A stretch of DNA of 64,000 nt from Mycobacterium sp. GA-2829 (GTDB taxonomy: Bacteria; Actinomycetota; Actinomycetes; Mycobacteriales; Mycobacteriaceae), in the NCBI RefSeq assembly GCF_001499965.1, contig NZ_LQIT01000056.1, positions 1 to 64,000 on the forward strand, in the 5' to 3' direction. This document shows positions 23,365 through 31,088 of the stretch, in pieces. Position numbers and translations under genes: made by a program. A model generated the notes under the pieces. The model was not told where the DNA came from, did no database searches, and was given only the letters and a program-made list of their open reading frames with translations. Numbering within the stretch: the first letter of the stretch is position 1; each line of letters opens with the position of its first letter.

Positions 23365-24101
23365 CTGAACACATCCCCCGGTCGCTCCGCTCCTGCCCGC
23401 CGAGCCTGGTCCTGACCGCGCACGGCAGCGTGGATCCGCGGTCCGCGGCGGTCACCCATGCGGTGGCGGGCCGGATCCGGCGGCTGCGGCCGTGGCTGGA
23501 CGTCCGCGCGGCGTTCCTCGAGAAGACCGGTCCGAGCCTGGCCGACGTGCTCGCCGAGAGCCGCGACGCCACCGTCGTCCCGTTCCTGCTCGCCGACGCC
23601 TACCACGCGCGTGTCGACATCCCCGCCGTCATCGACGAGGTGGGCCGTCCGGTGCAGCGCGCCGAGGTGCTCGGTGAGGATCCGGCGCTGCTGACCGTCG
23701 CCCGGCTCCGACTGTCCGAGGCGGGTGTCTCCCCCTACGACGACGGGCTCGGCGTGCTGGTGGTGGCCGTCGGGTCGTCGAACGCGGTGGCCAACGCCAG
23801 GACCGCGACCGTGGCGTCGGCGCTGGCCAACGGCACCCGGTGGGCGGGCAGCCGGATCGCGTTCGCGACCGGTCCGTACGCCGACCTCGCCGACGGCGCC
23901 GCGGCGCTGCGCCGGTCGGGTGCGAAGCGGGTGGTCATCATGCCGTGGTTCCTCGCCCACGGCCGCATCACCGACCGGGTTGCGGATTTCGCTGCAGCAG
24001 AAGACATTTCGATGACCCAACCGCTGGGGTCCCACAACCTGGTGGCGGCGACGGTGCTCGACCGCTTCGACGAGGTCGCCGGAGTCCGCGCCGCGGCCTA
24101 G
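23361..24101 (+). CDS. che1: sirohydrochlorin ferrochelatase-like protein (CbiX family, Che1)
   Basis: A 246-residue CbiX/SirB-type chelatase corresponding to Rv2393. The two half-domains are visible: LVLTAHGSVDPRSAAVTHAV at the N-terminus with the catalytic His, and VLVVAVGSSNAVANARTATV in the second half, ending with IMPWFLAHGRITDRV. It would insert Fe2+ into sirohydrochlorin to make the siroheme SirA needs. I chose a TTG at 23361, overlapping the cysH stop, because no ATG or GTG precedes the first conserved strand. A 14-bp perfect palindrome GCCGGCATGCCGGC (24102-24115) directly follows the stop. Confidence 0.88.
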   Translation: MTEHIPRSLRSCPPSLVLTAHGSVDPRSAAVTHAVAGRIRRLRPWLDVRAAFLEKTGPSLADVLAESRDATVVPFLLADAYHARVDIPAVIDEVGRPVQRAEVLGEDPALLTVARLRLSEAGVSPYDDGLGVLVVAVGSSNAVANARTATVASALANGTRWAGSRIAFATGPYADLADGAAALRRSGAKRVVIMPWFLAHGRITDRVADFAAAEDISMTQPLGSHNLVAATVLDRFDEVAGVRAAA

Positions 24102-24322
24102 GCCGGCATGCCGGCTCCCGGCATTGGCGTCTCGCCAGATCCTCTGCAACCGGCTGGATTCCGCGAAAGAACCCGCGCCATGCCCGTTGAGCATATGGGA
24201 ACGCCGTGGCGCCGAAGCGGTTCGCCGGAGGCAGCCGTGTGCCCGCCATCACTCACAGCACTCTCCCAGAGTCGGTACTCTGGACCCGCCGACCTTTTCA
24301 CCCCTCACCGAGCAAGGACTCG

Positions 24323-24358
24323 ATGCCACCTCTTAGACCCGGGGCGGTCACATGTTGA
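24323..24358 (+). CDS. short upstream ORF coupled to the CorC-like gene
   Basis: AAGGA lies four bases before an ATG opening MPPLRPGAVTC. The stop TGA falls within codons 2-3 of the downstream gene (ATG 24352), which itself has only a weak ribosome-binding site. Translation of this ORF could load ribosomes onto the next start. The rest of the 250-bp gap (24102-24322) holds the post-che1 palindrome and a possible -10 TACTCT near 24277; I could not match it to a Mg2+ or other known riboswitch. Confidence 0.35.
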   Translation: MPPLRPGAVTC

Positions 24359-25722
24359 CCGCCGCCCTCGGGATTCTCGTCGGATTCGTCGTCGTCGTGG
24401 CGATCACCGCGCTGACCGGTTACTTCGTCGCCCAGGAATTCGCCTACATGGCGGTCGACCGGTCACGGCTCAAGGCCCGCGCCGAAGCGGGTGATCAGGC
24501 TTCGACCCGTGCGCTGACCGTCACCCGCCGCACCTCCTTCATGTTGTCGGGCGCCCAGCTGGGCATCACGGTCACCGGTCTGCTGGTGGGCTATGTCGCC
24601 GAACCGCTGATCGGCCGCGGCCTGGAGGTGCTGCTCGGCGGCGCCGGCCTGCCCGCCGTTGTGGCGGTCGCGCTCGGTGGCGTCGCCGCGATCGCGGTGT
24701 CGACGGTAGTGCAGATGGTGTTCGGGGAGCTCTTCCCGAAAAACCTGGCGATCGCCCGGCCCGAACCGATGGCGCGCTGGCTGGCGTTGTCGACGACCGT
24801 CTATCTCAAGCTGTTCGGCTGGCTGATCTGGCTGTTCGACCAGGCATCCAACGTGCTACTGCGGTTGCTGCGCATCGAACCGGTGCACGACGTCGAGCAT
24901 TCGGCGACGCCGCGCGACCTCGAACACATCGTCGCCGCCTCCCGCGAGGCCGGTGAGATCCCGCCGGATCTGTCGGCACTACTGGACCGGATCCTGGACT
25001 TCCCGACCAGCACCGCCGAGCACGCGATGATCCCGCGGTCCCGCGTCGACGCCATCGCCGCCGATACCGCCGTGTCGGATGTGCTGGAGCAAATGGCGTC
25101 CGGTCACACGCGTTACCCGGTCACCGGTGCCGGACCCGACGACGTCATCGGGGTGATCGATCTGCACGATCTGCTCGGCACCGCGCCGGATTCGGAGGCA
25201 GGCACTGCCGGAGAGCACTGCCGTCCGGCGGTGGTGGTGCCGGAGACGCTCCCGCTGCCGAACGTGGTGCGGGCGCTGGCGCAGGGCGGTGACGAGATGG
25301 CGATCGTCATCGACGAATACGGCGGATTCGCCGGCATCGTCACCGTCGAGGACCTGGCCGAGGAACTGGTCGGCGAGATCGACGACGAACACGACACCGA
25401 ATCGGCAGCCGATGCCGTCGCCCGCGACGGGGGCTGGCTGCTGGCCGGTGACCTGCCGCTCGACGAAGCCGAACGCATCCTCGGATTCGCTTTGCCCGCA
25501 GGCGATTACGAGACGGTCGCCGGTATGGTCATCGCCCACGCCGCCGGGCTGCCCGAGGTCGGTGACACCGTGGAGATCGAGCTGCCCGCCGACACCGCGG
25601 ATCTGGTGAACGACGGTCCCCCCGTCACCCGCAGGATCGTCGCCGAGGCGCGGGCGCTCGAGCGCCGGGTGCCGTCGAGCGTCTTCGTCACCGTCGCCAT
25701 CGAGGAGGCCCACGATGGGTAA
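24352..25722 (+). CDS. CNNM/CorC-family membrane protein (hemolysin-like), with CBS pair
   Basis: A 456-residue integral membrane protein. The N-terminal CNNM domain has three to four hydrophobic segments (first at residues 3-25, MLTAALGILVGFVVVVAITAL) and the family motif GELFPKNLAIARPE. Two CBS motifs follow (IPRSRVDAIAADT through VIGVIDLHDLL, and ETLPLPNVVRAL through GFAGIVTVEDLAEELVGEI), then a CorC_HlyC domain. Relatives are implicated in Mg2+/Co2+ efflux or tolerance; the ion is inferred. It overlaps the next gene by 8 bp and is preceded by a short coupled ORF. Confidence 0.9.
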   Translation: MLTAALGILVGFVVVVAITALTGYFVAQEFAYMAVDRSRLKARAEAGDQASTRALTVTRRTSFMLSGAQLGITVTGLLVGYVAEPLIGRGLEVLLGGAGLPAVVAVALGGVAAIAVSTVVQMVFGELFPKNLAIARPEPMARWLALSTTVYLKLFGWLIWLFDQASNVLLRLLRIEPVHDVEHSATPRDLEHIVAASREAGEIPPDLSALLDRILDFPTSTAEHAMIPRSRVDAIAADTAVSDVLEQMASGHTRYPVTGAGPDDVIGVIDLHDLLGTAPDSEAGTAGEHCRPAVVVPETLPLPNVVRALAQGGDEMAIVIDEYGGFAGIVTVEDLAEELVGEIDDEHDTESAADAVARDGGWLLAGDLPLDEAERILGFALPAGDYETVAGMVIAHAAGLPEVGDTVEIELPADTADLVNDGPPVTRRIVAEARALERRVPSSVFVTVAIEEAHDG

Positions 25723-26713
25723 CCCGTGGGTGATCGTGGCGGTCACCGTCGCGCTCATCAGCCTCAGCGCCTTCTTCGTCGCCGTCGAGTTCGCGCTGAT
25801 CGCCGCACGGCGCAGCCGGCTCGAGGATGCCGCCGCGACCAGCGCCGCCGCCCGGGCCGCGCTACGCAGCGCCGGTGAACTCTCCCTGCTGCTCGCCGGT
25901 GCCCAGCTGGGCATCACGGCATGCACACTGCTGCTCGGCGCGATCACCAAACCCACTGTGCACCACGCGATCACACCGTGGCTCAGTGACCTCGGCGCAC
26001 CGTCGTGGGTGGCCGACGCCGGCGGTTTCGTGCTGGCGCTGGCGATCGTCACGTTCCTGCATCTGGTGATCGGTGAGATGGCGCCGAAATCGTGGGCCAT
26101 CGCCCATCCGGAACGTTCCGCGACGCTGCTGGCTCTGCCGATGCGCGGGTTCATGTTCCTCACCCGCCCGGCGCTGCGCGGCCTCAACCACACCGCCAAC
26201 TGGTGCCTGCGCCGGGTCGGGGTCACGCCGGTCGACGAGCTCGCCGATACCCAGGACCCGGATGCGCTGCGTCAGCTCGTCGAACACTCGGCGACCGTGG
26301 GCACACTCGACGAGCGCTACCACGCGAACCTGACCAGCGCCCTGGAACTCGAGGCGCTGACCGTCGGGCAGGTGGCCCGGCGCGGCGACGAGTACGGCTA
26401 CGTCCCGGCCGACGCCACCCCGGCGCAGATTCAGCAGACCGCGCACGCGACCGGTCATCTCCGGCTGCTGGTGCGGGACGGTTCGGCCACCGTGGGCGTC
26501 GTACACGTCCGCGACAGCCTGCCCGGCGCAGGCACCGCGCGCACGCTGATGCGGCCGGTGCTCACCCTGCCGGAGAACACCCCGGTCTACGAGGCGTTGC
26601 GGACCATGCGCGAGACGCGCAGCCACCTGGTCGTCGTCGACGGTCCGGGCGGGCGGGGGCTGCTGACCCTGACCGATCTGCTGCACCGCCTGCTGCCCAG
26701 TGAGGTGGTCTGA
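25715..26713 (+). CDS. CNNM-domain membrane protein, paralogue of the preceding gene
   Basis: A 332-residue shorter paralogue. The CNNM domain repeats the pattern SAFFVAVEFALIAARRSRLE and LVIGEMAPKSWAIAHPE. A reduced CBS region follows (LEALTVGQVARR, then PENTPVYEALRTMRETRSHLVVVDGPGGRGLLTLTDLL), and it lacks the C-terminal CorC_HlyC domain. GGAGG precedes the ATG, which overlaps the end of the first gene by 8 bp. The two probably form a heteromeric transporter, as in the mycobacterial Rv1842c/Rv1841c-type pairs. It ends 4 bp before the convergent cysA stop. Confidence 0.9.
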   Translation: MGNPWVIVAVTVALISLSAFFVAVEFALIAARRSRLEDAAATSAAARAALRSAGELSLLLAGAQLGITACTLLLGAITKPTVHHAITPWLSDLGAPSWVADAGGFVLALAIVTFLHLVIGEMAPKSWAIAHPERSATLLALPMRGFMFLTRPALRGLNHTANWCLRRVGVTPVDELADTQDPDALRQLVEHSATVGTLDERYHANLTSALELEALTVGQVARRGDEYGYVPADATPAQIQQTAHATGHLRLLVRDGSATVGVVHVRDSLPGAGTARTLMRPVLTLPENTPVYEALRTMRETRSHLVVVDGPGGRGLLTLTDLLHRLLPSEVV

Positions 26714-26717
26714 CCGC

Positions 26718-27764
26718 TCACGCGTTGGTCAGTGACTCGTCCTCGTCGGCCTTGGGTAGCTCGGTACCGGCGGGGATCTCCGGTACGCGGGTCGCCCGCA
26801 CGTAGACCGTCTCGCCCTCGCGCAGCCCGAGCGCCTCGGCGTCACCGCGGGTGATCTGCGCGGTGAACGGCGAATGGGTGGCGGCGTTGGTCAGTTCCAG
26901 CCGCACCTCGAACCCCAGCACCACGACACGGTCGATGGTGGCCTTGACGACACCGGTGGCCTGGACCGACTCGTTCTCGTAGATCGGCAGCTCGGGGTTG
27001 CGCCCGACGCGGATGTCGTGCGGGCGCACCAGCGTGCCGTTGAGCGACGACACCGCGCCGAGGAAAGACATCACGAACGCGTTGGCGGGGCTGTCGTAGA
27101 CCACCGTCGGTGACCCGACCTGCTCGATGCGACCCCTGTTCAGCACCGCGATGCGGTCGGCGACGTCGAGCGCCTCGGCCTGATCGTGGGTGACGAGCAC
27201 GGTGGTGACGTGCACCTCGTCGTGCAGGCGGCGCAGCCACGCCCGCAGATCCTCGCGCACCTTGGCGTCCAGCGCACCGAACGGCTCGTCGAGCAGCAGC
27301 ACCTGCGGGTCGACCGCCAGCGCGCGGGCCAGCGCCATGCGCTGACGCTGGCCGCCGGAGAGCTGGTTGGGATAGCGGTTCTGGAAGCCCGCAAGGCCGA
27401 CCACCTCGAGCAGGTTGTCGACCTTCTCCTTGATCTCGGCCTTGGGGCGCTTGCGGATCTTGAGCCCAAAGGCCACGTTGTCACGCACGGTCAGGTGCTT
27501 GAACGCCGCGTAGTGCTGAAACACGAACCCGATGCCGCGGCGTTGCGGCGGGACGTTGGTGACGTCGCGGCCGTTGATCGTGATTGTGCCGGTGTCGGGT
27601 TGGTCGAGGCCGGCGATCGCGCGCAGCAGCGTCGACTTGCCGGACCCGCTCGGGCCCAGCAGTGCGGTGAGCGAGCCGGCGGGCACCTCGAAGTCGATGT
27701 TGTCCAGCGCCGCGAAATCGCCGTAGTGCTTGTTGGCGCCGCGCACGATGATCGCGTCTGTCAT
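26718..27764 (-). CDS. cysA: sulfate ABC transporter ATP-binding protein
   Basis: A 348-residue ABC ATPase corresponding to Rv2397c. Walker A is GPSGSGKST, the signature LSGGQRQR, Walker B LLLDEPFGAL, with a C-terminal TOBE-type regulatory region from about residue 240 (VRPHDIRVGRN). It powers sulfate/thiosulfate import by CysT/CysW. Its ATG overlaps the last base of the cysW stop (TAATG). The order subI-cysT-cysW-cysA is fully coupled, and the operon is probably governed by the polycysteine leader at 30589-30681. Confidence 0.96.
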   Translation of the reverse strand: MTDAIIVRGANKHYGDFAALDNIDFEVPAGSLTALLGPSGSGKSTLLRAIAGLDQPDTGTITINGRDVTNVPPQRRGIGFVFQHYAAFKHLTVRDNVAFGLKIRKRPKAEIKEKVDNLLEVVGLAGFQNRYPNQLSGGQRQRMALARALAVDPQVLLLDEPFGALDAKVREDLRAWLRRLHDEVHVTTVLVTHDQAEALDVADRIAVLNRGRIEQVGSPTVVYDSPANAFVMSFLGAVSSLNGTLVRPHDIRVGRNPELPIYENESVQATGVVKATIDRVVVLGFEVRLELTNAATHSPFTAQITRGDAEALGLREGETVYVRATRVPEIPAGTELPKADEDESLTNA

Positions 27765-28579
27765 TACCTGCTCCCCTGTCTGGCCCGACGGGCGTCGAGG
27801 ACCACCTGGAACACCAGGACGATCACGGCGACCCCCATGAGCAGCGTCGAGACGGCGTACGCGCCGTACTCGGCACCGCGGTTGTACCGGTCTGACACCA
27901 GCAGCGTCAGCGTCTGCGAGGTGCCCGGCAGGTTCGACGACACCATGATGACCGCGCCGTACTCCCCCAGTGTGCGGGCGATGGTGAGGACCACGCCATA
28001 CGTGAGGCCCCACCGGATCGACGGCAGCGTGATCCGCCAGAACGTCTGCCACCACTGCGAGCCCAGTGTCGAGGCGGCTTCCTCCTGATCGGTGCCGATC
28101 TCGTGCAGGACGGGTTCGACCTCGCGGATCACGAACGGCACGGTGACGAAGATGCTCGCGAGCACGATGCCGGGCAGTCCGAAGATGATCTTGAAGCCGA
28201 GGTTGTTCTCCACGAAGCCGAAGACCCCGGCCGACCCCCACAGCAGGATCAGCGCGACGCCCACGACCACCGGCGACACCGCGAACGGCAGGTCGATCAC
28301 CGCCTGCAGGGCACTCTTACCGCGGAACTTGTTGCGTGCCAACACAAGTGCCGTGGGCACTCCGAACAGCACGTTGAGCGGGACGACGATGGCCACCACG
28401 AGCAGCGACAACTGCAGTGCGCTGATCGCCGCGGGGGTGCCGATCGACGCGACGAACTCGCCGATCCCCGGGGAGAAGGTCCGCCACAGGATCAGGCCGA
28501 CGGGCACCACGACGAGGATCAGCACGTAGGCCAGGGCGACGAAGCGCAGCAGGTGACGTACGGCGGGTGAGAGTGTCAT
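27764..28579 (-). CDS. cysW: sulfate ABC transporter permease CysW
   Basis: A 271-residue inner-membrane permease with six predicted hydrophobic helices, the first at about residues 9-31. The EAA-loop region is EEAASTLGSQWWQTFWRITLPSIRWGL, which contacts the ATPase. It corresponds to Rv2398c and pairs with CysT to form the channel. It lies 7 bp downstream of cysT and overlaps cysA by one base. Confidence 0.95.
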   Translation of the reverse strand: MTLSPAVRHLLRFVALAYVLILVVVPVGLILWRTFSPGIGEFVASIGTPAAISALQLSLLVVAIVVPLNVLFGVPTALVLARNKFRGKSALQAVIDLPFAVSPVVVGVALILLWGSAGVFGFVENNLGFKIIFGLPGIVLASIFVTVPFVIREVEPVLHEIGTDQEEAASTLGSQWWQTFWRITLPSIRWGLTYGVVLTIARTLGEYGAVIMVSSNLPGTSQTLTLLVSDRYNRGAEYGAYAVSTLLMGVAVIVLVFQVVLDARRARQGSR

Positions 28580-28586
28580 GAACCGC

Positions 28587-29432
28587 TCACCCCGTCATCG
28601 TCTCGCGTTTGGCCGCCCGGGACCCGATCGCGCGCAGGATGAACAGCACGACGAACGAGATCGCCAGCAGCACGATCGAGATGGCAGCCGCGCCTGTGGG
28701 GTCGTCGTTCTCGATCAGCGTGCGGATCCACTGGGAGGAGACCTCGGTCTCCCCCGGCACCGCACCGCCGATGAGCACCACCGAACCGAACTCACCGATC
28801 GCGCGGGAGAACGCCAGCCCGGCACCGGACAGCAGCGACGGCAGCAGCGCGGGCAGGATGATCTTGGTCAGGATGGTCCAGTTGTCGGCGCCCAGGGACG
28901 CGGCCGCCTCCTCGACCTCCTGGTCGAGTTCGAGCAGGACCGGCTGCACCGATCGCACCACGAACGGCAGCGTCACGAACAGCAGCGCGATGCCCACTCC
29001 CCACTTCGTGTGCTGCAGGTGCAGGTCGACGGGGCTGGCCGGACCGTAGAGCGCCAGCATGACGAGGCTGGCGACGATGGTCGGCAGCGCGAACGGCAGG
29101 TCGATGACCGCGTCGACGAGCCTGCGGCCGGGGAAGTCGTCCCGGGTGAGCACCCACGCCACGAGCAGCCCGAACACGGCGTTGATGATCGTCACGCCGA
29201 TGGAGATGGTCAGCGTCACCCGGAACGATTCCAGGGCGGCGTTACCGGTGACCGCCCGGTAGAACGCCGACCACCCGCCGCCCGCGGCCTGCCAGAGGAT
29301 CGCGGCCAACGGCAGCAGCACGATGACGCTCAACCAGATGGTGGCGACACCGACCCGCAGGGATGCGGTGCCGGGGCGCCGGGCGAGTCCGCCCGGTGCC
29401 CGGCCACCGTCGCCGTCGACCGCAGTGATCAT
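28587..29432 (-). CDS. cysT: sulfate ABC transporter permease CysT
   Basis: A 281-residue permease corresponding to Rv2399c. It has a roughly 25-residue hydrophilic N-terminus (MITAVDGDGGRAPGG) and six hydrophobic segments. The EAA loop is EEAAASLGADNWTILTKIILPALLPSLL. The ATG at 29432 overlaps the subI stop (ATGA). It forms the membrane channel together with CysW. Confidence 0.95.
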   Translation of the reverse strand: MITAVDGDGGRAPGGLARRPGTASLRVGVATIWLSVIVLLPLAAILWQAAGGGWSAFYRAVTGNAALESFRVTLTISIGVTIINAVFGLLVAWVLTRDDFPGRRLVDAVIDLPFALPTIVASLVMLALYGPASPVDLHLQHTKWGVGIALLFVTLPFVVRSVQPVLLELDQEVEEAAASLGADNWTILTKIILPALLPSLLSGAGLAFSRAIGEFGSVVLIGGAVPGETEVSSQWIRTLIENDDPTGAAAISIVLLAISFVVLFILRAIGSRAAKRETMTG

Positions 29433-30466
29433 CCGGTCGCCTGGGTGTAGATCTTGGTGATCGAGCCGGACTCCTTGTCGAACAGCTCCTTGTCGACCTG
29501 CGACCAACCGCCCAGGTCGTCGATCGTCCAGAGCTTCTCGGGCGCCGGGAACTGGTCGGCGAACTCCGCGGCCACCGCCGGGTCGACGGGACGGAAGCCG
29601 GCCTCGGCCCACAGCTTCTGCGCATCGGCGGTGTACTGGAAGTTCACGAACGCCGTCGCCTGCTCGAGGTGCCGGCTGGAGTTGACCACCGCGACCGGAT
29701 TCTCGATCTTGAACGTCTGCGGCGGGTTGAAGTAGTCGAACTTGTGGCCGAGGCGGCGCGAGTTGATCGCCTCGTTCTCGTAGGCCAGCAGCACGTCGCC
29801 GCTGCCCTGCAGGAAGACGTCGGTCGCCTCGCGGCCCGACCCCGGACGCAGCTTGATGTGCTCGCTGACGAGCTTGTTGACGTAGTCGAGGCCGGCCTGC
29901 GGGTTCTTGCCGCCGTCGCTCTTGACCGCGTACGGGGCCAGCAGGTTCCACTTGGCCGAACCGGAACTCAGCGGGCTCGGCGTGATGACCTCGACGCCCG
30001 GCTTGAGCAGATCGTCCCAGTCGCGGATGGCCTTGGGGTTGCCTTCGCGCACCATGAAGCTCACCACGGACCCGAACGGAATCCCCTTGGTGGCGTTCTT
30101 GTTCCAGTCCTCGCTGACCTTGCCCGACTTCACCAGGCGGGTGATGTCGGGTTCGACCGAGAAGTTCACCACGTCGGCGGGCTTGCCCGAGTCGACGCCG
30201 CGCGACTGGTCGCCGGAGGCGCCGTAGGACGCGGTGACCCCGACGCCCTTGCCCTCCTCGGTGGCCGCGAAGGCCGGGATCACCTTGGCCCACCCCGGTT
30301 CGGGCACGGCGTAGGCGACCAGCGTCAGCGTCGTCTCGGCGTCCGATCCGCCGCTCTCACCGGCGACGTCACTGGCGCCACCGCCACAAGCCGTCAGCAG
30401 CGTTGCGGTGGTCGCGAGCGCGGCGGCTACCCGCCAGCGCTTACCGGATCTGACTGTGCTGAGCAT
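29429..30466 (-). CDS. subI: sulfate-binding lipoprotein of the sulfate ABC transporter
   Basis: A 345-residue lipoprotein corresponding to Rv2400c. The signal peptide has a positively charged start (RSGKRW) and ends in the lipobox LLTAC with the lipidated Cys at 27. The mature protein shows sulfate-binding-protein signatures such as YGASGDQSRGVDSGKPADVVNFS and TPSPLSSGSAKWNLLAPY. It captures sulfate outside the membrane for CysT/CysW. The ribosome-binding site is the weak AAAGG about eight bases before the ATG, and it can pair with an upstream GCCUUUCG; translation is therefore probably gated by the leader peptide. Confidence 0.95.
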   Translation of the reverse strand: MLSTVRSGKRWRVAAALATTATLLTACGGGASDVAGESGGSDAETTLTLVAYAVPEPGWAKVIPAFAATEEGKGVGVTASYGASGDQSRGVDSGKPADVVNFSVEPDITRLVKSGKVSEDWNKNATKGIPFGSVVSFMVREGNPKAIRDWDDLLKPGVEVITPSPLSSGSAKWNLLAPYAVKSDGGKNPQAGLDYVNKLVSEHIKLRPGSGREATDVFLQGSGDVLLAYENEAINSRRLGHKFDYFNPPQTFKIENPVAVVNSSRHLEQATAFVNFQYTADAQKLWAEAGFRPVDPAVAAEFADQFPAPEKLWTIDDLGGWSQVDKELFDKESGSITKIYTQATG

Positions 30467-30471
30467 GAACG

Positions 30472-30544
30472 GCCTTTCGAGTCGGTTTTTCCATGGAGGT
30501 GGAACGGATCCCCGTCAACGCGGACACGGGTAGCGACGAAAGGC
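30472..30544 (-). promoter_or_regulatory. long-range pairing that hides the subI Shine-Dalgarno
   Basis: In the minus-strand RNA GCCUUUCG (30544-30537) is perfectly complementary to CGAAAGGC (30479-30472), which contains the AAAGG of subI. The stem extends by three more pairs (UCG with CGA) across a two-base bulge. The upstream arm lies about 45 bases after the stop of the polycysteine ORF. A ribosome paused on that ORF could alter this fold, as in known mycobacterial cysteine attenuators. Confidence 0.5.
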
Positions 30545-30588
30545 AGCGCGAGACACCGTCGCCGAACCCCAACCACGACAGGGGGGTT

Positions 30589-30681
30589 TCAGCAACAACA
30601 GTGAACGTCAGCAACCGCGCATGGACCCACGGCAATGAGCGCCAAGATGTGGCACTCGCTATTGCCGGACACCGGTTGCAT
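30589..30681 (-). CDS. polycysteine leaderless leader peptide of the sulfate transporter operon
   Basis: A 30-residue ORF starting MQPVSGNSECHI and ending ADVHCCC before TGA: three consecutive Cys codons at the very end, with further Cys at 10 and 21. The ATG at 30681 lies seven bases after the -10 element TATTCT, so the message is probably leaderless. It ends 122 bp before subI. This is the textbook architecture of the mycobacterial leaderless polycysteine short ORFs that attenuate cysteine-biosynthesis operons. When cysteinyl-tRNA is short, ribosomes pause on the Cys tract and the subI ribosome-binding site is released. Confidence 0.85.
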   Translation of the reverse strand: MQPVSGNSECHILALIAVGPCAVADVHCCC

Positions 30682-30688
30682 GGCGCGA

Positions 30689-30694
30689 AGAATA
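30689..30694 (-). promoter_or_regulatory. -10 element of the subI operon leader
   Basis: TATTCT on the minus strand ends seven bases upstream of the ATG of the polycysteine ORF at 30681. This matches TANNNT and the spacing for transcription starting at that ATG. The promoter lies just past the 3' end of the small membrane-protein genes on the same strand. Confidence 0.6.
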
Positions 30695-30726
30695 ACAGAG
30701 CAGCAGCACCGGCTCACCCCAGACGG

Positions 30727-30813
30727 TCAGCGGGTGAACCACCACGCGACGATGACCAGCAGGATGAGCACGACCAGGATCAGGGTCACCCGTGAACGCG
30801 GCATCCCGGTCAC
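30727..30813 (-). CDS. 28-residue single-pass membrane microprotein
   Basis: Starting from a GTG that overlaps the stop of the preceding small gene (GTGA), this frame reads VTGMPRSRV, then an uninterrupted hydrophobic helix of about 17 residues (TLILVVLILLVIVAWWF) and ends TR. An internal ATG at 30804 is an alternative start. Arginines before the helix suggest the N-terminus stays in the cytosol. It is too short for most gene callers. Coupling to the Rv2401A-like gene argues that it is translated; its function is unknown. Confidence 0.5.
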   Translation of the reverse strand: MTGMPRSRVTLILVVLILLVIVAWWFTR

Positions 30814-31004
30814 CCGGTTTCCTGCCCGTCGTGGCGCACGCGCCGCAGCAACCGCACACCGGCTGCCAGCGCACCGTCGAGGACCACGGCCAGACCGTAC
30901 GCCACCACCAGCACCACCGGCATCACCACGGCGGTCTGCACGACGAACCCCAGACCGGTCAGCCACAGTTCGACGCCGTCCCACCAACTCAGGAATGCGT
31001 CCAC
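30810..31004 (-). CDS. small membrane protein (Rv2401A-like)
   Basis: A 64-residue protein: DAFLSWWDGVELWL, a long hydrophobic stretch (GFVVQTAVVMPVVLVVAYGLAVVL) giving one or two helices, then a basic tail RLLRRVRHDG. Position between subI and the GH15 gene matches Rv2401A of M. tuberculosis. The GTG at 31004 is six bases after a -10-like TAGGCT (31011-31016), so the message is probably leaderless. It is divergent from the trehalase gene. Its function is unknown. Confidence 0.7.
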   Translation of the reverse strand: MDAFLSWWDGVELWLTGLGFVVQTAVVMPVVLVVAYGLAVVLDGALAAGVRLLRRVRHDGQETG

Positions 31005-31088
31005 CGGGCCAGCCTATGCGACGCCGGGCAACGCCCCGACATGCGGTTTGAGTAGACGCCGAGCAGGTCGGCAGTCGATGATGGCGGG

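Noticed and set aside
24102..24351. A possible metal (M-box) or other riboswitch before the CorC-like genes
   Set aside because: I could not find the conserved core of the Mg2+, cobalamin or SAM riboswitches; only a short palindrome and a possible -10 are visible.
30500..30541. A 13-codon ORF (VSRAAFRRYPCPR) in the subI leader, minus strand
   Set aside because: It has one Cys, no SD and no promoter of its own; the polycysteine ORF upstream is a far better candidate for the regulatory peptide.
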